A program made the translations under genes and the position numbers. The notes beneath the pieces were generated by a model, which had not been told where the DNA came from, did not search any database, and saw only the letters and a list, made by a program, of their open reading frames with translations. A stretch of 43,041 bases of DNA from CADCTB01 sp038214685 (GTDB taxonomy: Bacteria > Actinomycetota > Acidimicrobiia > Acidimicrobiales > AC-14), in the NCBI GenBank assembly GCA_038214685.1, contig JBBQRO010000017.1, forward strand, positions 1 to 43,041, written 5' to 3'. Below are positions 1 to 6,092 of this stretch, piece by piece. Numbering within the stretch: the stretch's first letter is position 1; each line of letters begins with the position of its first letter.

Positions 1-170
1 GCCGAGCGTTGGCGGTAGCCCTCGAGGATCTCCACGATGGTGGTCTTGCCGGCCCCGTTCGGCCCCAGGAAACCGAAGACCTCACCCTCGGCCACGTCGA
101 AGTCCACGCCTCGGACGGCCTCGATGGCGCCATAGGACTTGTGGAGTCCCCGGACGCGGATGGCCGGCAT
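1..170 (-). CDS. ABC transporter ATP-binding protein, N-terminal part (cut by window edge)
   Basis: The first 56 residues of an ABC ATPase are readable leftward from an ATG at 170, and the gene runs off the window. The start MPAIRVRGLHKSYG followed by a Walker A motif GPNGAGKTT is typical of DrrA/CcmA-like multidrug or export ATPases. A purine-rich GAGGAG lies about 8 nt before the ATG. It is 46 bp downstream of the winged-helix regulator on the same strand, so membrane protein, regulator and ATPase probably form one operon. The substrate cannot be told from this fragment. Confidence 0.85.
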   Translation of the reverse strand, partial: MPAIRVRGLHKSYGAIEAVRGVDFDVAEGEVFGFLGPNGAGKTTIVEILEGYRQRS

Positions 171-216
171 GGCACTGCTCCTCTGCTGCGACGTGGCTCC
201 CAGCCCCCGGGCGACT

Positions 217-552
217 CTAACCATGGCCGTTCTGCCTGCCCGACCGGTCGACACCGGCGATGAGCTCCCGCAAGGCGGCGAGCTCGGAGCCGAAGGCGGC
301 CCGGCCCGCTCGGGTGGCGGAGATCCACGTGCGGGGCCGGCGGCCCACGAATGTCTTGGCGACCTTTACGTAGCCCGCCTCCTCCAGCACCTGGAGATGC
401 CGGGAGAGGTTGCCGTCGGTGAGGCCGAGTGAGTCCTTGAGGAAGGCAAAATCGGCCTGATCGGCCTCGGTCAGCACGGCGAGGATCCCCAGCCGCACCC
501 GCTGGTGCACGGTGTCGTCGAGGCGCTGAGAAGGGTGGGAGTCCTCGGTCAC
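217..552 (-). CDS. Winged-helix transcriptional regulator (HTH_34/ArsR-like), 111 aa
   Basis: This small DNA-binding protein has a winged-helix domain over about residues 15-90, with the recognition region GLTDGNLSRHLQVLEEAGYV and the wing VGRRPRTWISATRAGRAAF. The family usually represses its own operon, often one with a small membrane protein and an ABC ATPase, which is the arrangement here. I chose the GTG at 552 because it overlaps the stop of the upstream membrane-protein gene as GTGA, implying translational coupling. A longer open frame upstream is only the out-of-frame shadow of that gene. The palindrome at 1138-1154 over the operon promoter is its likely operator (inference). Confidence 0.85.
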   Translation of the reverse strand: MTEDSHPSQRLDDTVHQRVRLGILAVLTEADQADFAFLKDSLGLTDGNLSRHLQVLEEAGYVKVAKTFVGRRPRTWISATRAGRAAFGSELAALRELIAGVDRSGRQNGHG

Positions 553-1130
553 GCTGTGGCCCGCGCCGGTGCGTCGCTGCGCCGGAGGAGCAGGCCGGTG
601 GCGGTGAAGGACAGGCCGAATGCCAGCGACAGGAGAATGTCGCCGTAGGACGGGTCGGTGACGCCGACGACGAGGGCGGCCAGGCCGAGGACGAACGACA
701 CCCCGGCCACCGGCCAGCTCCGCTCGAGGCGGGCGAAGCCGAGATAGGCGACGGCGATGGCCATCATGGGCGCCGCAGCGGACTGCGTCACGGCCCCGGC
801 CACCGAGGCGGCCACGAACAGGGCCACGCCGATGGCGACGTACGCCCCGCCCCGCACGCCGACCCCGAGTGTGATGGCCCGCTTGCGGTAGTACTGCGAC
901 GTGGCGAAACCGCCTGCCGGCCCGGCCACGAACCAGTACAGACCGAGCCACGTGCCGTCGCCGACGAGGGCAAAGGGCACCGAGGCCAGGCCCAGCAGCC
1001 CGAAGAGCAACATGGGGAACCAGGCCGGGTGCACGGCGGCTCGCGTCCGCTGGCGGACGTCGTCGAGCTGTTGCAGCGTCGTGGTCAGTTCGTCGTTGTC
1101 GGGCGAGTTTCGTGCGCCGTTTGCCATCAT
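549..1130 (-). CDS. Hypothetical membrane protein of the regulator/ABC operon, 193 aa
   Basis: I recognise no named function. A hydrophilic N-terminus of about 40 residues is followed by about six hydrophobic segments, for example around WFPMLLFGLLGLASVPFAL and ISLLGML-like stretches further on, and the protein ends in RRSDAPARATA. It is the first gene of an operon with a winged-helix regulator and an ABC ATPase. The ATG at 1130 is preferred over one at 1151 because a TAAAGT -10 hexamer sits 7 nt before it, so the mRNA probably starts at the ATG; the longer start would begin upstream of that promoter's transcript start. Confidence 0.75.
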   Translation of the reverse strand: MMANGARNSPDNDELTTTLQQLDDVRQRTRAAVHPAWFPMLLFGLLGLASVPFALVGDGTWLGLYWFVAGPAGGFATSQYYRKRAITLGVGVRGGAYVAIGVALFVAASVAGAVTQSAAAPMMAIAVAYLGFARLERSWPVAGVSFVLGLAALVVGVTDPSYGDILLSLAFGLSFTATGLLLRRSDAPARATA

Positions 1131-1137
1131 GCAAATG

Positions 1138-1167
1138 ACTTTACAACGCAAAGTGATTTGAGGTCAA
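1138..1167 (-). promoter_or_regulatory. Leaderless promoter with overlapping palindrome for the membrane protein-regulator-ABC operon
   Basis: On the minus strand TTGACC (1167-1162) and TAAAGT (1143-1138) form -35 and -10 boxes with an 18-bp spacer. The -10 ends 7 nt before the ATG at 1130. The 17-bp inverted repeat ACTTT-N7-AAAGT (1138-1154) covers the -10, a position suited to repression by the HTH protein encoded in the same operon. Confidence 0.65.
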
Positions 1168-1175
1168 GAGCCGAT

Positions 1176-1181
1176 TACGCT
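1176..1181 (+). promoter_or_regulatory. -10 hexamer TACGCT of the SRAP gene, leaderless spacing
   Basis: TACGCT is separated by 7 nt from the GTG start at 1189, and no Shine-Dalgarno sequence lies between. Transcription would begin at or next to the start codon. Confidence 0.55.
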
Positions 1182-1188
1182 GGACAGC

Positions 1189-1878
1189 GTGTGCGGTCGC
1201 ATCGTCGTGGCTCGACCGGTCGACGTCCTCGCTGCGTTCTTCGGCGCCGCCGAGGTGGTCGCGGACGAGCGGCCGCCGAGTTGGAACGTGGCCCCCGGGG
1301 CTGGGGTACTGGCCATCGCCGGCACCCACTCCGGCCGGCGGCTGGGCCGCATGCGATGGGGGCTGGTGCCGTCGTGGTCGACCGATCCCGCAGCCGGCCC
1401 ACAGCCGATCAACGCACGGGTGGAGGGCATCCTCGACCGGCCGATGTTCGCCGAAGCGCTCGCCCGTCGGCGGTGCCTGGTGGTCGTCGACGGGTTCTAC
1501 GAATGGCGCCGGCCGGCCGGCGCTCCCAAGCAGCCCTACCTTCTCGACCGGGCCGACGTCTCCGGCGACCCCTTCGCCCTGGCCGGCGTCTGGGACCGCA
1601 ACGACGGTGAGGCGAGCTGCGCGGTTGTCACTGCGCCGGCCGACGAGAACCTGGCCTGGCTGCACAACCGCATGCCCGTGCGTCTCGACCGCCACCGCTG
1701 GGACGCCTGGCTCGACCCCGGGAACCACGACGTATCCGCCCTGCTGGAGTTGTTGCACGCGCCGGCCACGGTGGCGCTCCGGGCCCGCCCGGTCGGTACC
1801 CGGGTCAACAGCGCCCGCAACGACGGTCCGGAGCTGGTGGAGCCCCTGGCCGGGGAGGTCCAGCCTCAGCTGCTCTGA
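1189..1878 (+). CDS. yedK: SRAP-domain protein (YedK/HMCES family), abasic-site DNA-protein crosslinker, 229 aa
   Basis: SRAP proteins shield abasic sites in single-stranded DNA by a thiazolidine crosslink through Cys2. Removal of the initiator Met exposes that cysteine here, as the protein starts M-C-G-R from a GTG codon. The other active-site landmarks are present: Asn33 in PSWNVAP, the INARVEG segment (usually INARAET), Glu105 in DGFYEW and His159 in LHNRMPV. The length matches the family. It has its own leaderless-type promoter and is divergent from the regulator/ABC operon. The SOS-response link comes from family knowledge; I did not find a clear LexA box. Confidence 0.93.
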   Translation: MCGRIVVARPVDVLAAFFGAAEVVADERPPSWNVAPGAGVLAIAGTHSGRRLGRMRWGLVPSWSTDPAAGPQPINARVEGILDRPMFAEALARRRCLVVVDGFYEWRRPAGAPKQPYLLDRADVSGDPFALAGVWDRNDGEASCAVVTAPADENLAWLHNRMPVRLDRHRWDAWLDPGNHDVSALLELLHAPATVALRARPVGTRVNSARNDGPELVEPLAGEVQPQLL

Positions 1879-1945
1879 CTTCGGTTCGCTAACCCGTGTT
1901 GATAGGGGCGTGCATAGGAGACGACGGGACGCCGAACGCGAAGAA

Positions 1946-1980
1946 GCCGGTGCGACGGGCTTGTGACCCGTCGCACCGGC
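1946..1980. terminator. Strong stem-loop between convergent genes, likely bidirectional terminator
   Basis: A perfect 14-bp stem (GCCGGTGCGACGGG paired with its complement) with a 7-nt loop lies between the SRAP stop (1878) and the lipoprotein stop (2003). No long T-tract follows on either strand, as is common for actinobacterial terminators. Confidence 0.75.
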
Positions 1981-2002
1981 CGGTGCGTCTATTTCGGAGT
2001 TG

Positions 2003-3232
2003 CTAGGCGGCGGGGGCCGCGGCCTGGGAGGCGGTCAGGGTGACGACACCCAGCGGGATTCCCTCCTTGAAGGCGGTGACACCGAAGGTGGAGTTCAGGG
2101 CGCTGGCACCGGTGGCGGTCAGCTTGGCGACGGTGCCCTGCAGGACCACGTCGGAGCCCGACATCGACACGGCGACGTTGGTGCCGTCGAGGGACAGCAG
2201 CGGGATGCCCGCCTTGCCGCCGGCGGTGGCCGTCAGCGTCGATGCCCCGGGGTCGACCACGAAGTCGGTGACCTCGATGGACTGGTTGCCCTTGCTGAAC
2301 TTCAGCCCGCTGCCCTGGTGGACCACACTGCCGGCGATGTATCCCGGCTCGTAGCCCTTGTCCGAGTGGATGGCGGCGAAGCCACCGGTGATCGGGAAGG
2401 CAACCGTGCCCGTGGAGCTCTCGAAGGTGCCGGAGCCCGTGGGGGCCACGCTCACGCCGAGGGACTTGAGGGCGTCGGCGGTGCCGGCGTCGAGCTTGAC
2501 GGCGGTCTGCTTGCCGCTCAGGCGGGTGATCTGGGCCGTCTTGTCGGCGACGGCGTCATAGGTGGTCGCCGTGCCCTTGGCTACCAGACGGACGACGCCG
2601 AGGGGCGTGCCGGCCTTGATTGCCGAGGTCTTGAACGCCCCATTCAGGGCAGTAGCCGCAGTGTCGGTCAGCTTGGCGACGGTGCCGAACAAGACGACAT
2701 TGCCGGACTCCATGGTCACCTTGACGTTGGTGCCGTCCAGCGCCAACAGGGGAATTCCGGGCTTGTCACCGACGCTGCCATAGAGCATCGAATTGCCGGG
2801 GTCGACGACGAAATCGGACAGCTCAACCTTGGTGCTGCCGGCAGTAAGCGTGAAGCCGCTGCCTTCGTGGTTGACCGAACCCAGGATGTACCCGGGCTCC
2901 GTCGCCGGGTTGCTGTGGATCTCGGCGTAGCCCGAGGTGATCGGGAAGGTGATGGTGGAGGTGGACGCCTCGAAGGTGGCGCTGCCCGACGGGGCGATGG
3001 CGACGCCGAGGCCCTTGAGTGCACCGGCGGTGCCGGCGTCCAGGATGACCGAGGTACCCACACCGGTGAGGCTGGGAATGGCGGTGACCGTGTCGGCGGT
3101 CTGAGCCTGCGTTGAGCTGTTCGCACCCTGTGAGGTGGCGCTGTCGTTGTCATTGTCGCTTCCGCAGGCCGCTCCGGCGAGGGCGAGTACCCCCACGAGC
3201 GCAGTGAGGGAAGCCCTCTTTGTCTTCTTCAT
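2003..3232 (-). CDS. Secreted lipoprotein with two internal repeats, 409 aa
   Basis: The N-terminus is a lipoprotein signal: MKKTKR, a hydrophobic core and a lipobox LAGAAC with Cys23 as the lipidation site, then a D/S/T-rich linker to about residue 60. The mature part consists of two homologous units, about 61-218 and 244-401. Each has a VILDAGTA-like opening, FPIT-GG/S-aromatic-A-IHS, a GS-V-H-x-GSG step, FVVDPG, GIPLL-LDGTNV and TPLGVVxL. The layout loosely resembles HtaA-like secreted domains of actinobacteria, but I cannot confirm homology or ligand. A GGAAGGAAG-type ribosome site precedes the ATG. Lgt for lipidation is encoded in this window (29788-30711). Confidence 0.85.
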   Translation of the reverse strand: MKKTKRASLTALVGVLALAGAACGSDNDNDSATSQGANSSTQAQTADTVTAIPSLTGVGTSVILDAGTAGALKGLGVAIAPSGSATFEASTSTITFPITSGYAEIHSNPATEPGYILGSVNHEGSGFTLTAGSTKVELSDFVVDPGNSMLYGSVGDKPGIPLLALDGTNVKVTMESGNVVLFGTVAKLTDTAATALNGAFKTSAIKAGTPLGVVRLVAKGTATTYDAVADKTAQITRLSGKQTAVKLDAGTADALKSLGVSVAPTGSGTFESSTGTVAFPITGGFAAIHSDKGYEPGYIAGSVVHQGSGLKFSKGNQSIEVTDFVVDPGASTLTATAGGKAGIPLLSLDGTNVAVSMSGSDVVLQGTVAKLTATGASALNSTFGVTAFKEGIPLGVVTLTASQAAAPAA

Positions 3233-3596
3233 GGTCTCTCTTCCTTCCGCCTCTTCGGCGAGGTGTCTTCCCTACTGGGTAGGGGTGGGTCGTTGTCTGT
3301 TCTACGGAGCCGCGGGTTTCCGTGTATGACGAAATAGTCCAACGAGGTTTGGCGAGATGACTACACATGGATCATGGCTTTCGCAGCCACATTGTGCGGT
3401 TCCGGAAGTCGGATTCACAGGGAAGCCGTCTTCGACGGATCCACGTCGTAGGGTCCCGTGCGCCCAACGGGATGGCGCCTCAGCCTGCTCAGTCGGCGGA
3501 ACCGGGCAGGCGAGGCGCCACTCATTGTTCGAACCTGGTGCGGCGTGTGGATTAAGGGGTTGTCCGATTCTTTCCCGGGTGAAGGCAGGGAGGTGC
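3233..3596. other. 364-bp intergenic region upstream of the lipoprotein gene
   Basis: No convincing gene lies here; the short frames lack ribosome sites and homology. It should hold the lipoprotein promoter, which I cannot place. It contains a small hairpin CCGTC-TTC-GACGG (3426-3438) and the larger stem-loop at 3473-3520. Confidence 0.6.
3473..3520. repeat. Long stem-loop (element R5), 15-bp stem with one bulge, 17-nt loop
   Basis: TGGCGCCTCAGCCTGC (3473-3488) pairs with GCAGGCGAGGCGCCA (3506-3520) with a single bulged A. It follows the K+ channel gene on the minus strand and may end its transcript. Its loop holds TCGGCG-N3-CCGG, also found in the loop of the element at 28216-28274. Confidence 0.6.
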
Positions 3597-4613
3597 TCAG
3601 CGGGCCCGGCGGGCGAGGTCGCCGAGGGCGTCCATCGGCCCGACGATGATGAGCAGATCGCCCGCGGCCAACACGGTGTCCGCTCGCGGGGGCACCAGCA
3701 GGGTGCCGTCGGGGCCTCGGACGGCCATGATCATCACCCCGTCGTACGGTGCGGCCGCATCGCGCACCGATGCGCCGGCGAGAGGCGAGTGGTCGCCGAC
3801 GACCAGCTCCTCGATGCGAAGATTGGGGGCGACGCTGACCATGTCGACGAATTCGAGCATTGCCGGCTGGAAGGCGAGGGCGGCCATGCGGGTGCCGCTC
3901 AGCCGGTAGGGCGACACGACCCGGTCGCTGCCGGCCCGGCGCAACGCCTCGACCGACTCGGGGCTCGACGCCCGCCCGATGATGAAGAGGTCGGGATTGC
4001 GGGCGCGGGCCAGCAGGGTGATGTAGACGTTCGACGCATCCGAGTCGACAGCGCACAGCAGGCCCCGGGCCCGCTCGATCCCCGCTTGCTCGAGCACGTC
4101 CTCGCGCATGGGGTCATCAAGCACGTAGGGGACGCCAGCCTCGATCATGAAGGGTTCCCGGCCCGGGTCGACCTCAACCACCACCACGCCGGCGCCCTGG
4201 GCGGTCAGCTCCTCGACCGCGGCCTGCCCGACACGCCCGTATGCGCACACGATGTAGTGGTCAGTGAGGTCGTCGATCCGTTGCCGCATGCTCCTCCTGG
4301 TCAGCGATCGCCCAAGCTGGCCGCTGACCACCAGGCTCGTCAAGACGGCCAGCAACGTGAAGGCGGCGGTGAAGCCCACTGCGATGAGTGACAGGGTGAA
4401 CGCCCGGCCACCAGGGCTGAGCGGCTCGATCTCCCCGAAGCCCACTGTGGTGAGGGTCGTCACCGTCATGTACACGGCGTTGAGCACCCCGAACCCCTCG
4501 ATGACTATGTACCCGACCGTGCCGTAGACGAGCGAGAACGCCAGGGCGAGCACAGGCAGCCGCACCGGCGAGGCCAGCAGGCTGTTGAGCGTCGCGTGCC
4601 GGGGACGGGCCAT
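3597..4613 (-). CDS. Two-TM potassium channel with RCK (TrkA-N/TrkA-C) domains, 338 aa
   Basis: Two membrane helices (about residues 18-40 and 72-98) flank a pore loop with the K+ selectivity filter TTVGFGE at 55-61, in the arrangement of MthK/Kch-like channels. A TrkA-N Rossmann domain follows from about residue 118 (YIVCAYGRVGQAAVEEL), ending in a TrkA-C domain (IEELVVGDHSPLAGASVRD and VPPRADTVLAAGDLLIIVG). RCK domains gate the pore in response to nucleotides or ions. The ATG at 4613 has a CACAAT hexamer 5 nt upstream. The gene is divergent from the acetyltransferase gene and no K+ transport partner is adjacent. Confidence 0.93.
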   Translation of the reverse strand: MARPRHATLNSLLASPVRLPVLALAFSLVYGTVGYIVIEGFGVLNAVYMTVTTLTTVGFGEIEPLSPGGRAFTLSLIAVGFTAAFTLLAVLTSLVVSGQLGRSLTRRSMRQRIDDLTDHYIVCAYGRVGQAAVEELTAQGAGVVVVEVDPGREPFMIEAGVPYVLDDPMREDVLEQAGIERARGLLCAVDSDASNVYITLLARARNPDLFIIGRASSPESVEALRRAGSDRVVSPYRLSGTRMAALAFQPAMLEFVDMVSVAPNLRIEELVVGDHSPLAGASVRDAAAPYDGVMIMAVRGPDGTLLVPPRADTVLAAGDLLIIVGPMDALGDLARRAR

Positions 4614-4688
4614 GGCGAATTGTGCCTCGGGAAACGCACCGGGGCCCCTGTTTCTGGGTCGATCACTTCATCGGGCACGCTGGTAGCC

Positions 4689-5270
4689 ATGGAAGACCCA
4701 CGCACATCCGCCGACGGGCGGACGCAGCGAGAACGCATGATCGCCGGTGACGCGTACATCGCGGATGACCCGGCTCTGACCCGGGACAACCTCCGGGCCA
4801 TGGGCCTGATGGAGGTGTACAACCGGAGCCCGGCCGACGACCCTGCCGAGCGCCGGCGCATCCTCGATCAGCTACTCGGGTTCTTCGGAGAAGGGAGCGA
4901 AATTCGACCTCCCTTCTACTGCGACTACGGCTACCAGATCCGAATGGGGGCGAGGACCTTCGTGAACTTCGGCCTAGTGGCGCTCGACGTCGCCCCCATC
5001 ACCCTCGGTGACGACGTGCAGGTCGGCCCGAACGTCCAGCTCCTGACGCCCACCCATCCCACCGAGGCCGAGCCGCGTCGGGCCAAGTGGGAGGCGGCGC
5101 AGCCGATCATCATCGGCGACAACGTGTGGCTGGGCGGCGGCGTGATCGTGCTCCCCGGCGTGTCCATCGGCGAGGACACCGTGGTCGGCGCAGGCGCCGT
5201 GGTCACCAAGGACCTTCCCGCCGGCGTGGTGGCCGTCGGCAATCCGGCGCGGGTGATCCGCTCCGTGTGA
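4689..5270 (+). CDS. maa: Maltose/galactoside O-acetyltransferase family protein (LbH fold), 193 aa
   Basis: This is an acetyl-CoA dependent sugar O-acetyltransferase of the Maa/LacA/NodL family. The N-terminal Mac domain (TQRERMIAGDAYIADDPAL) is followed by left-handed beta-helix hexapeptide repeats, with the catalytic His in LLTPTHPTEAEPR and the C-terminal motif GAGAVVTKDLPAGVVAVGNPARVIR. The length is typical. The ATG at 4689 is preferred to an in-frame ATG at 4596 because the latter would overlap the K+ channel start and add 31 atypical residues. The physiological acceptor is unknown. Confidence 0.93.
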   Translation: MEDPRTSADGRTQRERMIAGDAYIADDPALTRDNLRAMGLMEVYNRSPADDPAERRRILDQLLGFFGEGSEIRPPFYCDYGYQIRMGARTFVNFGLVALDVAPITLGDDVQVGPNVQLLTPTHPTEAEPRRAKWEAAQPIIIGDNVWLGGGVIVLPGVSIGEDTVVGAGAVVTKDLPAGVVAVGNPARVIRSV

Positions 5271-5284
5271 GAGCGCCGGGTCGC

Positions 5285-5290
5285 TACCGT
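5285..5290 (+). promoter_or_regulatory. -10 hexamer TACCGT of the DUF429 gene, leaderless spacing
   Basis: TACCGT ends 7 nt before the ATG at 5298 in the 27-bp gap after the acetyltransferase gene. There is no Shine-Dalgarno sequence, so the gene probably has its own leaderless transcript. Confidence 0.5.
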
Positions 5291-5297
5291 CGCTGGG

Positions 5298-6089
5298 ATG
5301 CGCTCCCGCTTCTACGACGAGGAGGGCCGGCTCAGAGAGGTCCCTGCCCTGGGGCCCGAGAGGTCGCCGATCACCGTCGGGGTCGACTTCGCCGCCGCGC
5401 CGAAGAACACCGCGGCCTGCGAGTTGCGCTGGAGCGAGGGCCAGGTCACGGTCGAGCGGCTCGACCCTGCCGTCGACGACAATGCCTTCGGGGCGCTGCT
5501 CGACCGGCTGCCGGAAGGGGGCCGGCTCGGCATCGACTGCCCGCTCGGTTGGCCGGTGGCCTTTACCGCCGCCCTCGGGGCCCACGGAGACCATCGTCCG
5601 TGGCCGGGCCGCGGTTCCGCGGGTGAGCGCGGCGACCTGGTGTGGCGGGCCACCGACCGATGGGTCGGGGAGCGACTGGGACGGTGGCCGCTCTCGGTCT
5701 CAACCGACCGGATCGGCGTGACCGCCCTGCGGGCCGCCTACCTGCTCGACGCGTGGGAGGTCATCAGCAGCCCGATCGACCGTAGCGGTGTACGGGGGCC
5801 GGTGGCCGAGGTCTATCCGGCTGCGGCCCGCCGGCTCTGGGCCCTCAGCCCGGTCCGGTCAGTGCCCGAGATCGAGGAGCGCACGGGGGTCACGTTTGCT
5901 TCTCCCGCCATCCGGCAGGCCTGTGTAGGGAGCGAGCACGCCTTCGATGCGCTCATCTCGGCGCTGGTGGCCCGTGCCGTCGCGCTGGGTCTGACGAGTC
6001 CGCCGCCGAGCGAGCTGGCCGACCGAGCTGCGGCCGAAGGGTGGATCCATCTCCCCACCGGTCCGATCGAGGACCTGGTGGCCGGCTGA
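5298..6089 (+). CDS. DUF429 family protein (predicted RNase H-like fold), 263 aa
   Basis: Conserved DUF429 blocks are in order: GVDFAAAPKNTA near residue 28, GIDCPLGWP near 77, the HRPWPGR and ATDRWV segment, STDRIGVTALR, the VYPAAARRLW block, and near the C-terminus HAFDALISALVARA and EGWIHLPTGPIED. The early and late Asp residues fit the predicted nuclease-like active site, but no activity is established for the family. Its stop lies 3 bp from the convergent valS stop. Confidence 0.88.
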   Translation: MRSRFYDEEGRLREVPALGPERSPITVGVDFAAAPKNTAACELRWSEGQVTVERLDPAVDDNAFGALLDRLPEGGRLGIDCPLGWPVAFTAALGAHGDHRPWPGRGSAGERGDLVWRATDRWVGERLGRWPLSVSTDRIGVTALRAAYLLDAWEVISSPIDRSGVRGPVAEVYPAAARRLWALSPVRSVPEIEERTGVTFASPAIRQACVGSEHAFDALISALVARAVALGLTSPPPSELADRAAAEGWIHLPTGPIEDLVAG

Positions 6090-6092
6090 CGG

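Noticed and set aside
2000..3115. A 371-codon open frame on the plus strand through the lipoprotein gene
   Set aside because: It is antisense to a gene with a clear lipobox and repeats, and its Gly/Asp-rich translation has no domain.
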